A stretch of 64,000 bases of DNA from Ancylomarina sp963977525 (GCA_963977525.1 CAXBPC010000005.1:90911-154910); one strand, 5' to 3'. Shown: positions 1 through 9,659, numbered from the stretch's first letter. The notes: generated by a model from the sequence alone, not told the origin. Numbers and translations are program-made.

Positions 1-379
1 ATGTAAATTAAACAGATTGCTTTCGTATTCATATCGAAAATCAATAAAGATGCATATTATTTAATCATATAAAATCAAGAGTAGATTCCTATTTTCAAAT
101 AATAAAAAGAGGAATAGCTGTATATCATGTAAAAATAAACTATTTAATTGTAAAAAGCATCAAAATCGTGACTAATGGAAAATATTGAGGGTTGTTTATA
201 TCATTTTTGTTATTAACATATGCGGATAATTGAGGCTTCGAGAAAGGGAGAATAAGTTTGACTATGTTTTAAATCATCTAAGCTTGCTTAATAATTCTAC
301 TTCATTTTGATTTTGTTATTCATTTTGAGAGTATTAAGTTTACTAATGTTTCAGGACGAAATTTATTGTGGGATGAAAA
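1..379. other. AT-rich intergenic stretch, nothing recognised
   Basis: No open frame of useful length, RNA gene or repeat is visible here on either strand. It lies beyond the terminator of the leftmost minus-strand gene. Any gene to its left is outside the window. Confidence 0.5.
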
Positions 380-421
380 TAAAAAACCACATGATACTTG
401 ATGTTTACAAGTATCATATGG
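380..421 (-). terminator. Rho-independent terminator of the ABC/repeat-protein operon
   Basis: The arms ATGATACTTG (391-400) and CAAGTATCAT (408-417) pair over 10 bp around a 7-base loop. Flanking CCAC/ATGG extends the stem with one mismatch. On the minus strand the hairpin is followed by a T-run (A-run 381-386 on the plus strand). It sits 45 bp after the stop of the triple-repeat protein gene. Confidence 0.75.
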
Positions 422-465
422 TTATGTGTTAAGCTTGTTTTTTGCCTAAATATTGAGTGGGTTTG

Positions 466-1737
466 TTAATCCATAAAAATGATTCTTTCGATCTCATTCC
501 ATTTGAAAATATTGAATTCTTCGGAAGAAGTGAAAATAAGAATACCTGCATTTTTATATGACACATCAGTTTGATCACCAAGAAATAATTTTTCACCACT
601 TTTAAGTACAACCTCAGCGTAATCATTCGCCATTGGCTTTATGCTTTCAATATTTCTGAATGGGATAGAAAATTTGATGTCATCGTTATAGCCGTTAAGT
701 AATTCAGAATCCATTGCTTCATCTAAATCATAAACAATGATACCTTCAAATTCTTCATCAGATTTTGTAATGATTTTCCCATAAAGTCTTTCACTATCAG
801 GGAACGATGTGTCGCATAGTGATTCTGGTGCTACTTCATCAAGAATTTCGAAAGAAATGAAATGCTTCCAATGAAAATCTGCTCGACCGATATTTGGCAG
901 ATTCATGATTATACCTTTGTTGCTAGAGTTGACATCATTTGTTCCATGAAGTTCTAATTCTCTGCCAGAAATTAGTTTAACAAGACAGTTATTTTCTAGT
1001 TTCGTAATTGTTTTAATTTTTTTAAATGGGATTTTAAGATCACCTTCAGAAGACTTTCCATCTAATTTATCATCCAATAATCGTTCATCATGATCCCACT
1101 GAACAAAACCTGTAAACACACCCTGAGTTGTAGTTAGTTTTCCATAAATACCTTGACCATAAGAGTCCGATGTTTTCTGTGTTGGGCGGAAAAACTTAAT
1201 AATATCAATTTTGTTCCAATTTAAACTAAGAAGACCTAGCTCATTATCCAAAATCGAGATTCTAGTGTTTACGTCATTTGAGCCACCATTTAGATTAATG
1301 TATTTTTCTGATCTAAGTTCTAGATTAACACTTGTTCTTCCAGTAATGGTTATCGATTCTATATCTCCGAAACGGCATTGGAATTTTCTTCCTAAATAAT
1401 CAGAGTTACTTCTTTTTGTATTAATCGATACATTAACCCAATCCCCATTGTTAGATCGTGAAGAAGATTTATAGTTCGTTTTAAAATTCGACTTGTTAAG
1501 ATACTTAAGATAAGGGTTTGATGTCTTTTCAGAATTGAAAAGATCGGACAAGAAGACTTCTTCGTCACCCCATCTTATGGGACCTTCATAAATTTTTCCT
1601 TCGATTGTAGTAACACTTCCATATAGCATGCATTCATTTTGTGCTAATAATGGATTAATTATAGCAGTAGATGCGATAAGAAGAATTGATAAAACGGAGT
1701 GTTTATGCCAAGATAGAATTTGTAGATATGTTTTCAT
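466..1737 (-). CDS. Secreted protein of three ~105-150 residue repeats, unknown function
   Basis: Not recognised as a named family. The ATG at 1737 is preferred over an upstream TTG at 1746 because it gives a clean signal peptide (MKTYLQ..., hydrophobic stretch, cleavage near LLA-Q at about residue 33). The mature protein is three divergent copies of one unit, roughly residues 38-185, 197-299 and 317-423. Each copy opens with (L/I)YGxxxTxxG, then an acidic loop (WGDEE, WDHDE, YDLDE). Next come a PF(K/R)xI-type strand, a (S)GxE(L)xLxGxxDV motif, a GI-I strand and a closing F(K/H)W-IxxI segment. The first copy carries an insertion near residues 70-115. It is the last gene before a strong terminator, 131 bp after the small gene at 1878-2168, so it may share the ABC transporter transcript. 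Its location is inferred to be periplasmic or at the cell surface. Confidence 0.7.
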   Translation of the reverse strand: MKTYLQILSWHKHSVLSILLIASTAIINPLLAQNECMLYGSVTTIEGKIYEGPIRWGDEEVFLSDLFNSEKTSNPYLKYLNKSNFKTNYKSSSRSNNGDWVNVSINTKRSNSDYLGRKFQCRFGDIESITITGRTSVNLELRSEKYINLNGGSNDVNTRISILDNELGLLSLNWNKIDIIKFFRPTQKTSDSYGQGIYGKLTTTQGVFTGFVQWDHDERLLDDKLDGKSSEGDLKIPFKKIKTITKLENNCLVKLISGRELELHGTNDVNSSNKGIIMNLPNIGRADFHWKHFISFEILDEVAPESLCDTSFPDSERLYGKIITKSDEEFEGIIVYDLDEAMDSELLNGYNDDIKFSIPFRNIESIKPMANDYAEVVLKSGEKLFLGDQTDVSYKNAGILIFTSSEEFNIFKWNEIERIIFMD

Positions 1738-1877
1738 TGTAAGCAAGCATTAAAATTCATATTGCTTATAAAACGAATAGTATGCTGAAAAGTTACAAAG
1801 CAATTGCAATAAAAATGAGCTTCCTAAAATGAAACGAAATAATCTCTTACAATTTTAGTCAAATAACAAAAATGGGT

Positions 1878-2168
1878 TTAGATATTTTGTTTTTTTCTAA
1901 ACAAGATTTGAATGATTTTGGCGTTCTCAGGTGGCGTATAAATTTGAATCAATTCCCAATCACTATCGTAGTCGGCTATAGTCTTTTTTAGTTTGTAGAT
2001 TTTCAATAGATCTTCAGTAATTCCATCTTCAATATCCTTATCATCCACCTCCCAGGGGAAAGACTCTAATCGGTATTGAAATTTGAGGTTTGTTTTACCA
2101 ATTTTAACCTCAACTTCTGTAAGCTCAGCTCCTGTGTCAATTGGTATCGGGATGCATAATTCTCTCAT
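1878..2168 (-). CDS. Small conserved-looking hypothetical protein (96 aa)
   Basis: Function not recognised. The product is short and acidic in the middle, with no signal peptide, membrane segment or cysteine cluster. A VEVKIG-KFQYRLESFPWE stretch (about residues 20-40) and a WELIQIYTPPE stretch (about 71-81) look like beta strands of a compact domain. The start lies only 29 bp behind the stop of the upstream permease gene in the direction of transcription, so it is probably co-transcribed with the ABC transporter. The spacing and clean ATG support a real gene rather than a chance frame. Confidence 0.65.
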   Translation of the reverse strand: MRELCIPIPIDTGAELTEVEVKIGKTNLKFQYRLESFPWEVDDKDIEDGITEDLLKIYKLKKTIADYDSDWELIQIYTPPENAKIIQILFRKKQNI

Positions 2169-2197
2169 GACTTATTTTATTAAGATATCAATTTATT

Positions 2198-4627
2198 CTA
2201 TTCATATTTAATTGCCATTGCTGGATCTGCTTCAGCAGCTTTGTACGACTGCCACGAAACGGTGAAAAGTCCTATTATGAGTGATATAAATAGTGTTAAC
2301 ACAAAAATCCATGCATGGATATATATTCTATAAGGAAAATCTTGCAGCCAAATATTTAGAGCCCAATAAGCTATTGGTATAGCAATAATATTTGCAATTA
2401 TAATTAATCTAAAAAACTCCCTAGTTAAGAGATAAACAATATTGCTAGTTGATGCACCTAGTACTTTTCTTACACCTAATTCTTTTGTGCGTTGCTCAGC
2501 CATGAATGATGATAATCCAAATAAGCCCATTGAAGCAATTAGGATGCTAATAATTGAAAAAATAATAAACATGAGTGTTAAGCGTTCTTCGGTTTTGAAC
2601 CTCTTGTTTATTTTATCATCAAGAAAGAAATGGTTGAATGAATGATTTGGACTAAAGGTTTTCCACACTTTTTTAATATAAGCCAAAGTTTCACTCTGTT
2701 TGTTTTGCTTGATTTTAATATGAATAGTTCTTTTATCCTCCGGATCGTCAGATATTAAAAGACTTAGAGGCTCAATGACCATGCTCAGAGTTTGATAGTG
2801 AAAGTCGCTAATAACACCAATTACTTTACCCGCACGAACATCATCGTGTTCTCCAATAACAACACCAAACTGAAGTTTTTTACCTAATGCTTTACCTTCC
2901 CAATTAAATTTTTGACTTGCAGATTGATTAACAATGAAGGCATTTGTTGAGTCTGTTCTTATCTCACTATTAAACTTTCGCCCTTGCATCAGTTTAAGGT
3001 CCATTAAATCGATGTAATCAAAGTCAATAACATTAAAGTTAAGAGCATATTCTTTCATTTCACCTTTATCTTCATAAAGATGAACGGTTTTTGAGCTAGA
3101 GAATCCTATTAGTGTACTTGATGTTGCAACAGCTTGAATATTTGGATTTTTTTTAAGCTCATCTTTAAAAGCATTCATGTTAACTTGCATTGAAGAATCA
3201 CGAACTTGAGCTATAAGTATATTCTCTTTATCAAATCCAATATCTTTGTTTTTTAAGAAAAACAATTGAGAAATAACAATGATTGTTCCACTTATCATGA
3301 TGGAAGATATTGCAAACTGACAGATAACAAGTATTCGTCTTAAAAGTTTATTCCCATTTCGAGTATTTCTATTTCCTTTTAAGATTGGAGCAGGTTGAAA
3401 TGACGATAAATAAAATGCAGGATAAGACCCTGAGATAATGCCAAGAATAAAAGTGACTGCAATTATAAATAAGAATACATCAGGTGTTTGATTAATAGTA
3501 AGAATCAGTTCTTTGTTCACAATTATATTGAAAAGAGGCAGAATTAGTTCGACGCTTATTACTGCGATCAGTAGTGCCGCAAATGTAAGGCTTAAGCTTT
3601 CTAGTAGGAATAAACGAATAATACTTCCTTTTTGTGCACCTACAACTTTTCGCATGCCAACTTCTTTAGCTCGTTTACTAGAGCGAGCAGTTGCCATATT
3701 CATATAATTGATTCCAGCTATAGAAAGTATGAATAGAGCAATGGCAAAAAGTATATAAATGTATTTCATATTACCTGTTGGAGCGTCCCAATTTAAATCA
3801 GATTTTAGATGTATATCTGCTAGTTTCTGAAAGACAATTTTATAATCGATATTGAGTTGATCCCCAAAATATTTCATGTATTTCTCGTAATAAAGAGGGA
3901 ATTGTTTTTCAATATCACTGATACTCCCATTTTCTTTTAGAAGAATAAATGTATAGTTACTAAAGTTCCAGAATGCTTCTGGTCCAACAGAGTTGAAATG
4001 TTCCTCATGGTCTCGTTCTACAAGCGTGCTTATTGAATAAAAGATGTTGAATCTGAAATGAGAATTTGATGGAATGTCTTTTATGATACCTGTAACGGTA
4101 AATTCATGTGTGTCATCAACTAAAATGATTTTACCAATAGGATCTTCATTGCCGAAATATTTATGAGCAAGAGTTTGATTTAATACAACTGATTTTGGTT
4201 TAACTAGTGCTTTTTTAGGATCACCTTTAAGTAACTCATATGAGAAGATATCAAAAAGGGTTGAGTCTGTATAAGCAATACGCTCCTCATAAAAACTTTT
4301 GTCTTTGTATTTTACTTGCTGTTTTCTGGAAGATATGAATCTAACAGATTCTTCAACCTCAGGAAAGAACTGTTTGAAAGTAAGTCCCATTGGTAAAGGA
4401 GACGTAGCTATTCTGTCTTGATTACCATTAATAGCAAAGTCAGAACCAATTCTATAAATACGATCATGTTTGGTGTTGTATTTATCGTACGAAAACTCAT
4501 CACGTATAAATAAAGTAATTAGAATAGTACAGATTAATCCTATTGACAATCCTGCCATATTGATAGCAGAATAGAACTTATTTCTAGATATATTTCTAAT
4601 AATAGTAATGAAGAAGTTCTTGATCAT
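2198..4627 (-). CDS. MacB/FtsX-type ABC transporter permease (809 aa)
   Basis: Inner-membrane subunit of an export or lipoprotein-type ABC transporter. The architecture is the duplicated form common in Bacteroidota. There is an N-terminal membrane helix (about 20-41), then a large MacB_PCD-like periplasmic domain. FtsX-type helices follow at about 285-305, 335-365 and 385-405, with the coupling motif KRAKEVGMRKVVGA. A fifth helix comes near 430-455, then a second periplasmic domain. The last FtsX helices sit at about 685-805, with RTKELGVRKVLGA repeating the coupling motif. No ATPase domain is present. The ATPase gene lies 43 bp upstream and a second permease precedes that. The substrate is unknown. 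Homology to MacB suggests efflux of peptides, antibiotics or lipids, but this is family-level inference. Confidence 0.9.
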   Translation of the reverse strand: MIKNFFITIIRNISRNKFYSAINMAGLSIGLICTILITLFIRDEFSYDKYNTKHDRIYRIGSDFAINGNQDRIATSPLPMGLTFKQFFPEVEESVRFISSRKQQVKYKDKSFYEERIAYTDSTLFDIFSYELLKGDPKKALVKPKSVVLNQTLAHKYFGNEDPIGKIILVDDTHEFTVTGIIKDIPSNSHFRFNIFYSISTLVERDHEEHFNSVGPEAFWNFSNYTFILLKENGSISDIEKQFPLYYEKYMKYFGDQLNIDYKIVFQKLADIHLKSDLNWDAPTGNMKYIYILFAIALFILSIAGINYMNMATARSSKRAKEVGMRKVVGAQKGSIIRLFLLESLSLTFAALLIAVISVELILPLFNIIVNKELILTINQTPDVFLFIIAVTFILGIISGSYPAFYLSSFQPAPILKGNRNTRNGNKLLRRILVICQFAISSIMISGTIIVISQLFFLKNKDIGFDKENILIAQVRDSSMQVNMNAFKDELKKNPNIQAVATSSTLIGFSSSKTVHLYEDKGEMKEYALNFNVIDFDYIDLMDLKLMQGRKFNSEIRTDSTNAFIVNQSASQKFNWEGKALGKKLQFGVVIGEHDDVRAGKVIGVISDFHYQTLSMVIEPLSLLISDDPEDKRTIHIKIKQNKQSETLAYIKKVWKTFSPNHSFNHFFLDDKINKRFKTEERLTLMFIIFSIISILIASMGLFGLSSFMAEQRTKELGVRKVLGASTSNIVYLLTREFFRLIIIANIIAIPIAYWALNIWLQDFPYRIYIHAWIFVLTLFISLIIGLFTVSWQSYKAAEADPAMAIKYE

Positions 4628-4670
4628 AGGATAAGCCTTTTGATTTCATTTTGTACTTGAAACTCTATGT

Positions 4671-5354
4671 TTAGAGTTTTTGTCTCAAGTTCTCAGTAAC
4701 AATATGTCCGTCGAATAGTTGAATAATTCGGTTAGATCTATCTGCATCAGAAGGGGAGTGTGTTACCATTACGATAGTTGTTCCTTTTTCATTTAACTGT
4801 GTTAGCAGATTCATAACTTCTTCTCCGTTAGCAGAGTCTAGGTTACCTGTAGGTTCATCGGCTAAGATTAGTTTGGGCTTGGTGATAACCGCTCGCGCAA
4901 TTGCAGCTCTCTGTTGTTGACCTCCTGATAATTGTTGAGGAAAATGCTTGGCTCTATGTGCAATCTTCATTCTATCTAGCGCCTCATTAACACGTCTTTT
5001 GCGTTCAGAACTAGATACCTTCATATAAAGTAGCGGTAGCTCAATATTTTCATAGATGGTCAACTCTTCAATCAAGTTAAAACTTTGAAAAACAAAGCCA
5101 ATATTTTCTTTTCGAAGGTTGGTTCGTTGACGTTCACTGTAACCATCAACTTTTGCTTCGTTAAAGAAAAGTTCACCGCTTGTTGGGTTATCTAGTAAAC
5201 CTAAAATATTTAGGAGAGTAGATTTTCCACACCCAGAAGGTCCCATGATAGCAACAAATTCACCTTCGTTTATCTCTAGGTTTACATTATTCAGAGCAGT
5301 CGTTTCCACGTCGTCTGTTCTGAATTTTTTCATTAAGTTATTTGTTTTTATCAT
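4671..5354 (-). CDS. LolD/MacB-type ABC transporter ATP-binding protein
   Basis: ATPase that powers the flanking permeases. Motifs numbered from the preferred start: Walker A GPSGCGKST (38-46), signature LSGGQQQR (142-149), Walker B LILADEP (162-168) and H-loop histidine 199. Total length is 227 residues, normal for LolD/MacB-like single-domain ATPases. The frame stays open to 5399, but the extra 15 residues are unlike the family, whose N-terminus begins MI-x-x-xNL-K-F; the ATG at 5354 gives MIKTNNLMKKF. The gene sits between two FtsX-type permeases on the same strand, which fits one heteromeric exporter. Confidence 0.92.
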   Translation of the reverse strand: MIKTNNLMKKFRTDDVETTALNNVNLEINEGEFVAIMGPSGCGKSTLLNILGLLDNPTSGELFFNEAKVDGYSERQRTNLRKENIGFVFQSFNLIEELTIYENIELPLLYMKVSSSERKRRVNEALDRMKIAHRAKHFPQQLSGGQQQRAAIARAVITKPKLILADEPTGNLDSANGEEVMNLLTQLNEKGTTIVMVTHSPSDADRSNRIIQLFDGHIVTENLRQKL

Positions 5355-5404
5355 GATATCTGAAATTTCAAATTTTGAAAATACGATGTTAAATTTCAAA
5401 AGGC

Positions 5405-7753
5405 TTACTCGTACCTAATGGCCTTTATTGGTGTAATAGATGATATTTTATAACTCTGATAGAACACAGTGATAAATGCAATTAGAGTTGATAAAAGGCC
5501 TGCTCCTAAAAATTCAAGCCAAGAAATTTGTATTCTATATGCAAAGCCAGCTAACCACCATTGAATTAGGAAGTAAGATACTGGCCAAGCAATTAAGTTA
5601 GCTAATAAAATCCATCTCAGAAAGCGAATGAGGAATGATTTGAATAGATGCTGAAATTCAGCGCCAAAAACTTTCCGAATTCCCATCTCTTTATATTTCT
5701 TTTCTATAATGTAAGATGATAAGCCAAATAGTCCAAGTGAGGAAATAATTAGTGCAATTAGAGTGAAAGAAATAAATACCGAATTCATACGTGATTCAGC
5801 CTTGTAGAGATATGAGAAATCATCTCTTAAAAGGCGATATTTAAATGGAATACCTGGGTAATATTTCTTCCAAGTTTCGCCAATTTTATTAATTATTGGT
5901 TGTTCGTTTCCATCGGTTTTAATTGCGATATATTTGAATTCATCTGAACTGATGAGCATGATTAGCGGTTTAACACCAACTTGGAGGCTATTAAAATTAA
6001 AATCTTTAACTATTCCAATTACCTCACCATCATAATTCCATATTTTGACTTTCTCACCAATTGTATAACTCATTTTCATAGCTGCAGCCGCAGCTTCATT
6101 AATGATGAGCTTTAAACTGTCAACCCCTTGTTCTGAAGAGAAACCTCGCCCGTGTATAACTTCCATCTCGAAGGTTTCAAGAAAATCGTAGTCAACGAAG
6201 CTTAATTGAAATAATGTGTTTTTAGCATCTTTTGATTTATTTTTCCAACTGACATCAGATGTCGAATTTGAAAAATTGATAGGCATCTGATTGGCAGCCG
6301 TTACCTTTACTACTCCTTGTATCTTTATTAGGTTTTCTTTTAAATTTGAATAATTTTCTTGGAAATTATCCATCATTTCAATGTAAATGATGTTATCCTT
6401 TTGGTAGCCAATGTCTTTATCTTGGAGATAGTCTAATTGTCTGTATATAATACTTGTGCAGATGATTAAGCTGATGGAAATTGTGAACTGAGTAATTACC
6501 ATCAACTTGCGAAACAAATGCGAATCACTATAAAGCTTACCCTTCAGTATTCTAATAGGTTTGAAAGAAGACAAGTAAAGAGCAGGATAACTACCTGAGA
6601 TGAATCCTGTAAACAATACTATTCCTGCAAAGGATAACAGTAAATTGGGGTCAGAAAAATTTAAAGTTAAATCTCTTTGAGTTAATTCTTTAAAGAAGGG
6701 TAGAAGCAATTCGACCAATACTATTGCTAAGCCAAAGGCAAGTAGACTAATGAATATGGATTCTGCCATAAACAGTGCAAATAGACCTCTTTTATGCGCA
6801 CCAACAACCTTCCTAACCGCCACCTCTCTAGCTCTACGTTCTGATCGAGCGGTAGATAAATTCATATAATTGAAGCAAGCAATTAAAAGAATAATAAACG
6901 CTACTAATGCAAAAACTCGGACATAAAGAATTGGGCTGAGTTTTTTTCCACTAATTGAATGTAAGTGATAATCAGAAAAGGGCTGCAGAGCTAGGTCCGT
7001 GTTAGAATGTTCAATATTTTGCTTAATGTATGGCTTGACTTTAGTTTCCAGATTAGGAATGTAAGAGTTGCTCTTAACTTGAATGAGAGTTAGGAAAGCA
7101 TGCGAATCCCAATTGTTTAGATTGAATTCCCAGTTTTCTTTAATGAAACTAAAGGGTAGTAAATATTCGAAATAAAATGAAGAATTCTTGGGTGAATCTT
7201 TTAGTACAGCGCTAATATGATATTCGATATTTGAATTTATACTTATGACTTTTCCTAAAGGATCGGTTTCTCCGAAGTATTTCTTCGACATTTTCTCGGT
7301 TATAACTATTGATCTTTCATCAGGCATAACCAAATTAGAATCTCCGAGAAGAACAGGGAAGCTGAACATCTTAAAGAAATCAGAATCTACACATAAACCA
7401 GAGCCATCAATATAGGTTGAATCACCAGACGTAAGCATTAATTTGCCCCATGGTTTTGAAATTCGTGTCGCTTTATCAATCTCAGTAATATCCTCTTTTA
7501 GTTTCTCAGCAAGTGGAGCTGGAGTAGAATAAACAGTAAATGTTTCTCCATCAGCATAGGTTTGATTTTCATAAACGCTAAATATTTGACTTTTATTTTC
7601 GTGAAATGAATCAAAACTCAGTTCATACTGCACCCAAAGTAAAATAAGTAAGCTACAAGTTATTCCTGTAGCTAAACCTAAAATATTGATCAGTGAGTAT
7701 CCCTTTTGAAGATATAGCTTTCTGAAAACTGTATTTAAGAATATTTTGAGCAT
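5405..7753 (-). CDS. MacB/FtsX-type ABC transporter permease (782 aa), first gene of operon
   Basis: Second permease of the same exporter, with the same duplicated layout as the gene at 2198-4627. It has an N-terminal helix (about 20-42), a periplasmic MacB_PCD-like domain and FtsX helices near 280-300, 330-360 and 380-400, with the coupling motif RRAREVAVRKVVGA. A further helix starts near 425, followed by a second periplasmic domain. C-terminal FtsX helices begin near residue 655, with KYKEMGIRKVFGA. Its stop is 50 bp from the ATPase start chosen here. It is the promoter-proximal gene of the minus-strand operon, with a 270-base leader if the sigma-54 promoter at 8030-8047 is used. Confidence 0.9.
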   Translation of the reverse strand: MLKIFLNTVFRKLYLQKGYSLINILGLATGITCSLLILLWVQYELSFDSFHENKSQIFSVYENQTYADGETFTVYSTPAPLAEKLKEDITEIDKATRISKPWGKLMLTSGDSTYIDGSGLCVDSDFFKMFSFPVLLGDSNLVMPDERSIVITEKMSKKYFGETDPLGKVISINSNIEYHISAVLKDSPKNSSFYFEYLLPFSFIKENWEFNLNNWDSHAFLTLIQVKSNSYIPNLETKVKPYIKQNIEHSNTDLALQPFSDYHLHSISGKKLSPILYVRVFALVAFIILLIACFNYMNLSTARSERRAREVAVRKVVGAHKRGLFALFMAESIFISLLAFGLAIVLVELLLPFFKELTQRDLTLNFSDPNLLLSFAGIVLFTGFISGSYPALYLSSFKPIRILKGKLYSDSHLFRKLMVITQFTISISLIICTSIIYRQLDYLQDKDIGYQKDNIIYIEMMDNFQENYSNLKENLIKIQGVVKVTAANQMPINFSNSTSDVSWKNKSKDAKNTLFQLSFVDYDFLETFEMEVIHGRGFSSEQGVDSLKLIINEAAAAAMKMSYTIGEKVKIWNYDGEVIGIVKDFNFNSLQVGVKPLIMLISSDEFKYIAIKTDGNEQPIINKIGETWKKYYPGIPFKYRLLRDDFSYLYKAESRMNSVFISFTLIALIISSLGLFGLSSYIIEKKYKEMGIRKVFGAEFQHLFKSFLIRFLRWILLANLIAWPVSYFLIQWWLAGFAYRIQISWLEFLGAGLLSTLIAFITVFYQSYKISSITPIKAIRYE

Positions 7754-8029
7754 TAATTATTCTGTTTGGTATATAGGTAGCTAAAGTAAATGATGTTTCG
7801 AATAATAGGATTCGAGTTCGATCGATTTTTACTAAACTAGATAGAGATTTTAACGACCTCAAAATAGCATTAATTTTAATTTATAAATGCTGTTTAATCA
7901 AGAGTATGATTGAATTTACTTCTGTTTACGTTTTTCATTTATCGAGCTTTTGAGTTATTGGTTGATTTGAAATACTTTAAAACCAACAAAACTTCTGATT
8001 AGCATTGAGTTCTTTATGATATTATGTGT

Positions 8030-8047
8030 TGGCTAGTTTCATGCCAA
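8030..8047 (-). promoter_or_regulatory. Candidate sigma-54 (-24/-12) promoter for the ABC operon
   Basis: On the minus strand this reads TTGGCATGAAACTAGCCA. It has the invariant GG-N10-GC spacing, and the -24 half matches YTGGCACG at 7 of 8 positions. The -12 half (TAGCC) is weaker than TTGCW. Transcription would start near 8020 and run into the permease gene at 7753. The divergent neighbour is a sigma-54-dependent activator, which makes the match more credible than sequence alone. Confidence 0.5.
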
Positions 8048-8133
8048 AGAATCTTGTGTACTGCGTATCATTTAGTTACGGCTTTAATGGTTTGATTTAA
8101 TTGATTGATAATGAACAGTTTTAGAGTGTGTCT

Positions 8134-8149
8134 TGTACGAAATCGAACA
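8134..8149. promoter_or_regulatory. Candidate activator-binding palindrome, site 1
   Basis: TGTACGAAATCGAACA is a near-palindrome and matches site 2 (8187-8202, read on the other strand) at 14 of 16 bases. It is centred about 120 bp upstream of the inferred sigma-54 start site, the usual range for an NtrC-family activator. Confidence 0.45.
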
Positions 8150-8186
8150 ATTAAGTTTTGATTTAGAAATTTTAGTTCTACCTTGA

Positions 8187-8202
8187 TGTTCGATTTTGAA
8201 CA
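8187..8202. promoter_or_regulatory. Candidate activator-binding palindrome, site 2
   Basis: TGTTCGATTTTGAACA has perfect TGTTC/GAACA arms and outer ATCAAG/CTTGAT symmetry. Its centre is 53 bp from that of site 1, five helical turns, so both would lie on one DNA face. It may serve both the ABC operon and autoregulation of the regulator gene starting at 8286. Confidence 0.45.
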
Positions 8203-8285
8203 CATCAAGTCAGTAATAATAAAGAAATGCTTTAGCCTTAACACTGTTTAAAGGTGATTGCAGTCAAGATATAAAAACAGAAGCA

Positions 8286-9659
8286 ATGAGTAAAATCGGA
8301 AAAATTTTAGCAATTGATGATAATGAGGACATATTATTCTCGTTGAAATTGCTCTTGAAACAGCATGTTGAATTTATTCACACTGAATCGGATCCAGAGT
8401 TGATTCCTAAGTTGATGAAACAGGAAAGCTACGATGTTATTCTTTTGGATATGAATTTCACAAAGGATGCTATTAGTGGACAAGAAGGTTATCATTGGCT
8501 AAATAGAATTATAGAAATCGATCCTCGAGCTGTAGTTTTATTTATTACAGCTTATGGAGATGTTGAGAAATCGGTAAAAGCTATTAAAGCTGGAGCTACA
8601 GATTTTATTCTAAAGCCATGGCAGAATGAAAAGCTGATGGCAACAATTTCTTCGGCTATAAAACTTAGAAAATCGAAAGAGGAAGTAACTCAACTAAAAA
8701 CAAAGCAGAAAGAATTAAATGCTGTTCTTGATCAGCCATTTAACGATTTTATTGGCGTGTCGCCTGAGATGCAGACTGTCTTTGGTACCATTCAAAAAGT
8801 TGCCGTTACCGATGCTAATATTTTGATTTTAGGTGAGAATGGAACAGGTAAAGAATTAGTTGCTAGAGCACTTCATCGTAATTCTGCAAGAAAGGATGAG
8901 GTTTTTATAAGTGTCGACCTAGGTTCAATCAATGAGAATCTGTTTGAGAGTGAACTATTCGGTCATGTAAAAGGAGCTTTTACTGATGCTAGAACTGATC
9001 GTCCTGGGCGTTTTGAAATTGCATCTGGAGGAACACTTTTTCTAGATGAGATTGGTAATTTATCTTTACCGATGCAAGCAAAATTACTTACTGTTCTTGA
9101 AAGGAGAGAAGTTATTCGAGTAGGTTCTAATAAGCCAATTCCTATCGATATTCGCTTGATTTGTGCAACAAACATGCCTATTCTTCAGATGGTAGCAGAA
9201 GAAAACTACAGACAGGATTTATTGTATCGTGTTAATACAGTTGAGATTAGTTTGCCAGCTTTGAATGAAAGATATGAGGATATTCCACTGTTGGCAGATC
9301 ACTTTCTCCAAATTTACGCTAAGAAATATAAGAAGAATTTTGGACAGCTTTCTAAGGCATGTGTCAACAAATTGTATGATTATTCATGGCCAGGTAATGT
9401 GCGTGAACTTCAGCATTTAATGGAGCGTGCAGTTATTATGGCTGATGATAATAATTTACAACCAAGCGATTTTCAAATTAATGCTGGTCACACACAGCAA
9501 AGTGATGTAGAGCTGGATAGTTATAATTTGGAAGAAGTGGAGAAGAATATTATTCAGAAAGTATTAAAAACCAATCAGGGAAATATATCGAAAGCGGCCG
9601 GAGAACTTGGTTTAACTAGAACATCCTTGTACCGAAGATTAGAAAAGTATGGTTTATAA
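8286..9659 (+). CDS. NtrC-family sigma-54-dependent response regulator
   Basis: DNA-binding transcription activator. The receiver domain (about 5-120) has the acidic pair D11/D12, phosphoacceptor D55, T88 and K110. An AAA+ domain follows (about 153-385), with Walker A GENGTGKE (183-190), the sigma-54 loop GAFTDA (230-235) and Walker B-type LFLDEIGN (251-258). A FIS-type helix-turn-helix closes the protein (about 415-457, GNISKAAGELGLTRTSLYRRL). The sigma-54 loop carries D where the classical GAFTGA has G. It overlaps the kinase gene by 11 bp and is divergent from the ABC exporter operon. By analogy with similar Bacteroidota loci, that operon is its likely target. Confidence 0.93.
   Translation: MSKIGKILAIDDNEDILFSLKLLLKQHVEFIHTESDPELIPKLMKQESYDVILLDMNFTKDAISGQEGYHWLNRIIEIDPRAVVLFITAYGDVEKSVKAIKAGATDFILKPWQNEKLMATISSAIKLRKSKEEVTQLKTKQKELNAVLDQPFNDFIGVSPEMQTVFGTIQKVAVTDANILILGENGTGKELVARALHRNSARKDEVFISVDLGSINENLFESELFGHVKGAFTDARTDRPGRFEIASGGTLFLDEIGNLSLPMQAKLLTVLERREVIRVGSNKPIPIDIRLICATNMPILQMVAEENYRQDLLYRVNTVEISLPALNERYEDIPLLADHFLQIYAKKYKKNFGQLSKACVNKLYDYSWPGNVRELQHLMERAVIMADDNNLQPSDFQINAGHTQQSDVELDSYNLEEVEKNIIQKVLKTNQGNISKAAGELGLTRTSLYRRLEKYGL

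Noticed and set aside
7653..7862. 69-residue minus-strand frame overlapping the first permease start
   Set aside because: It overlaps the conserved membrane helix of the permease in another frame and has no coding character.
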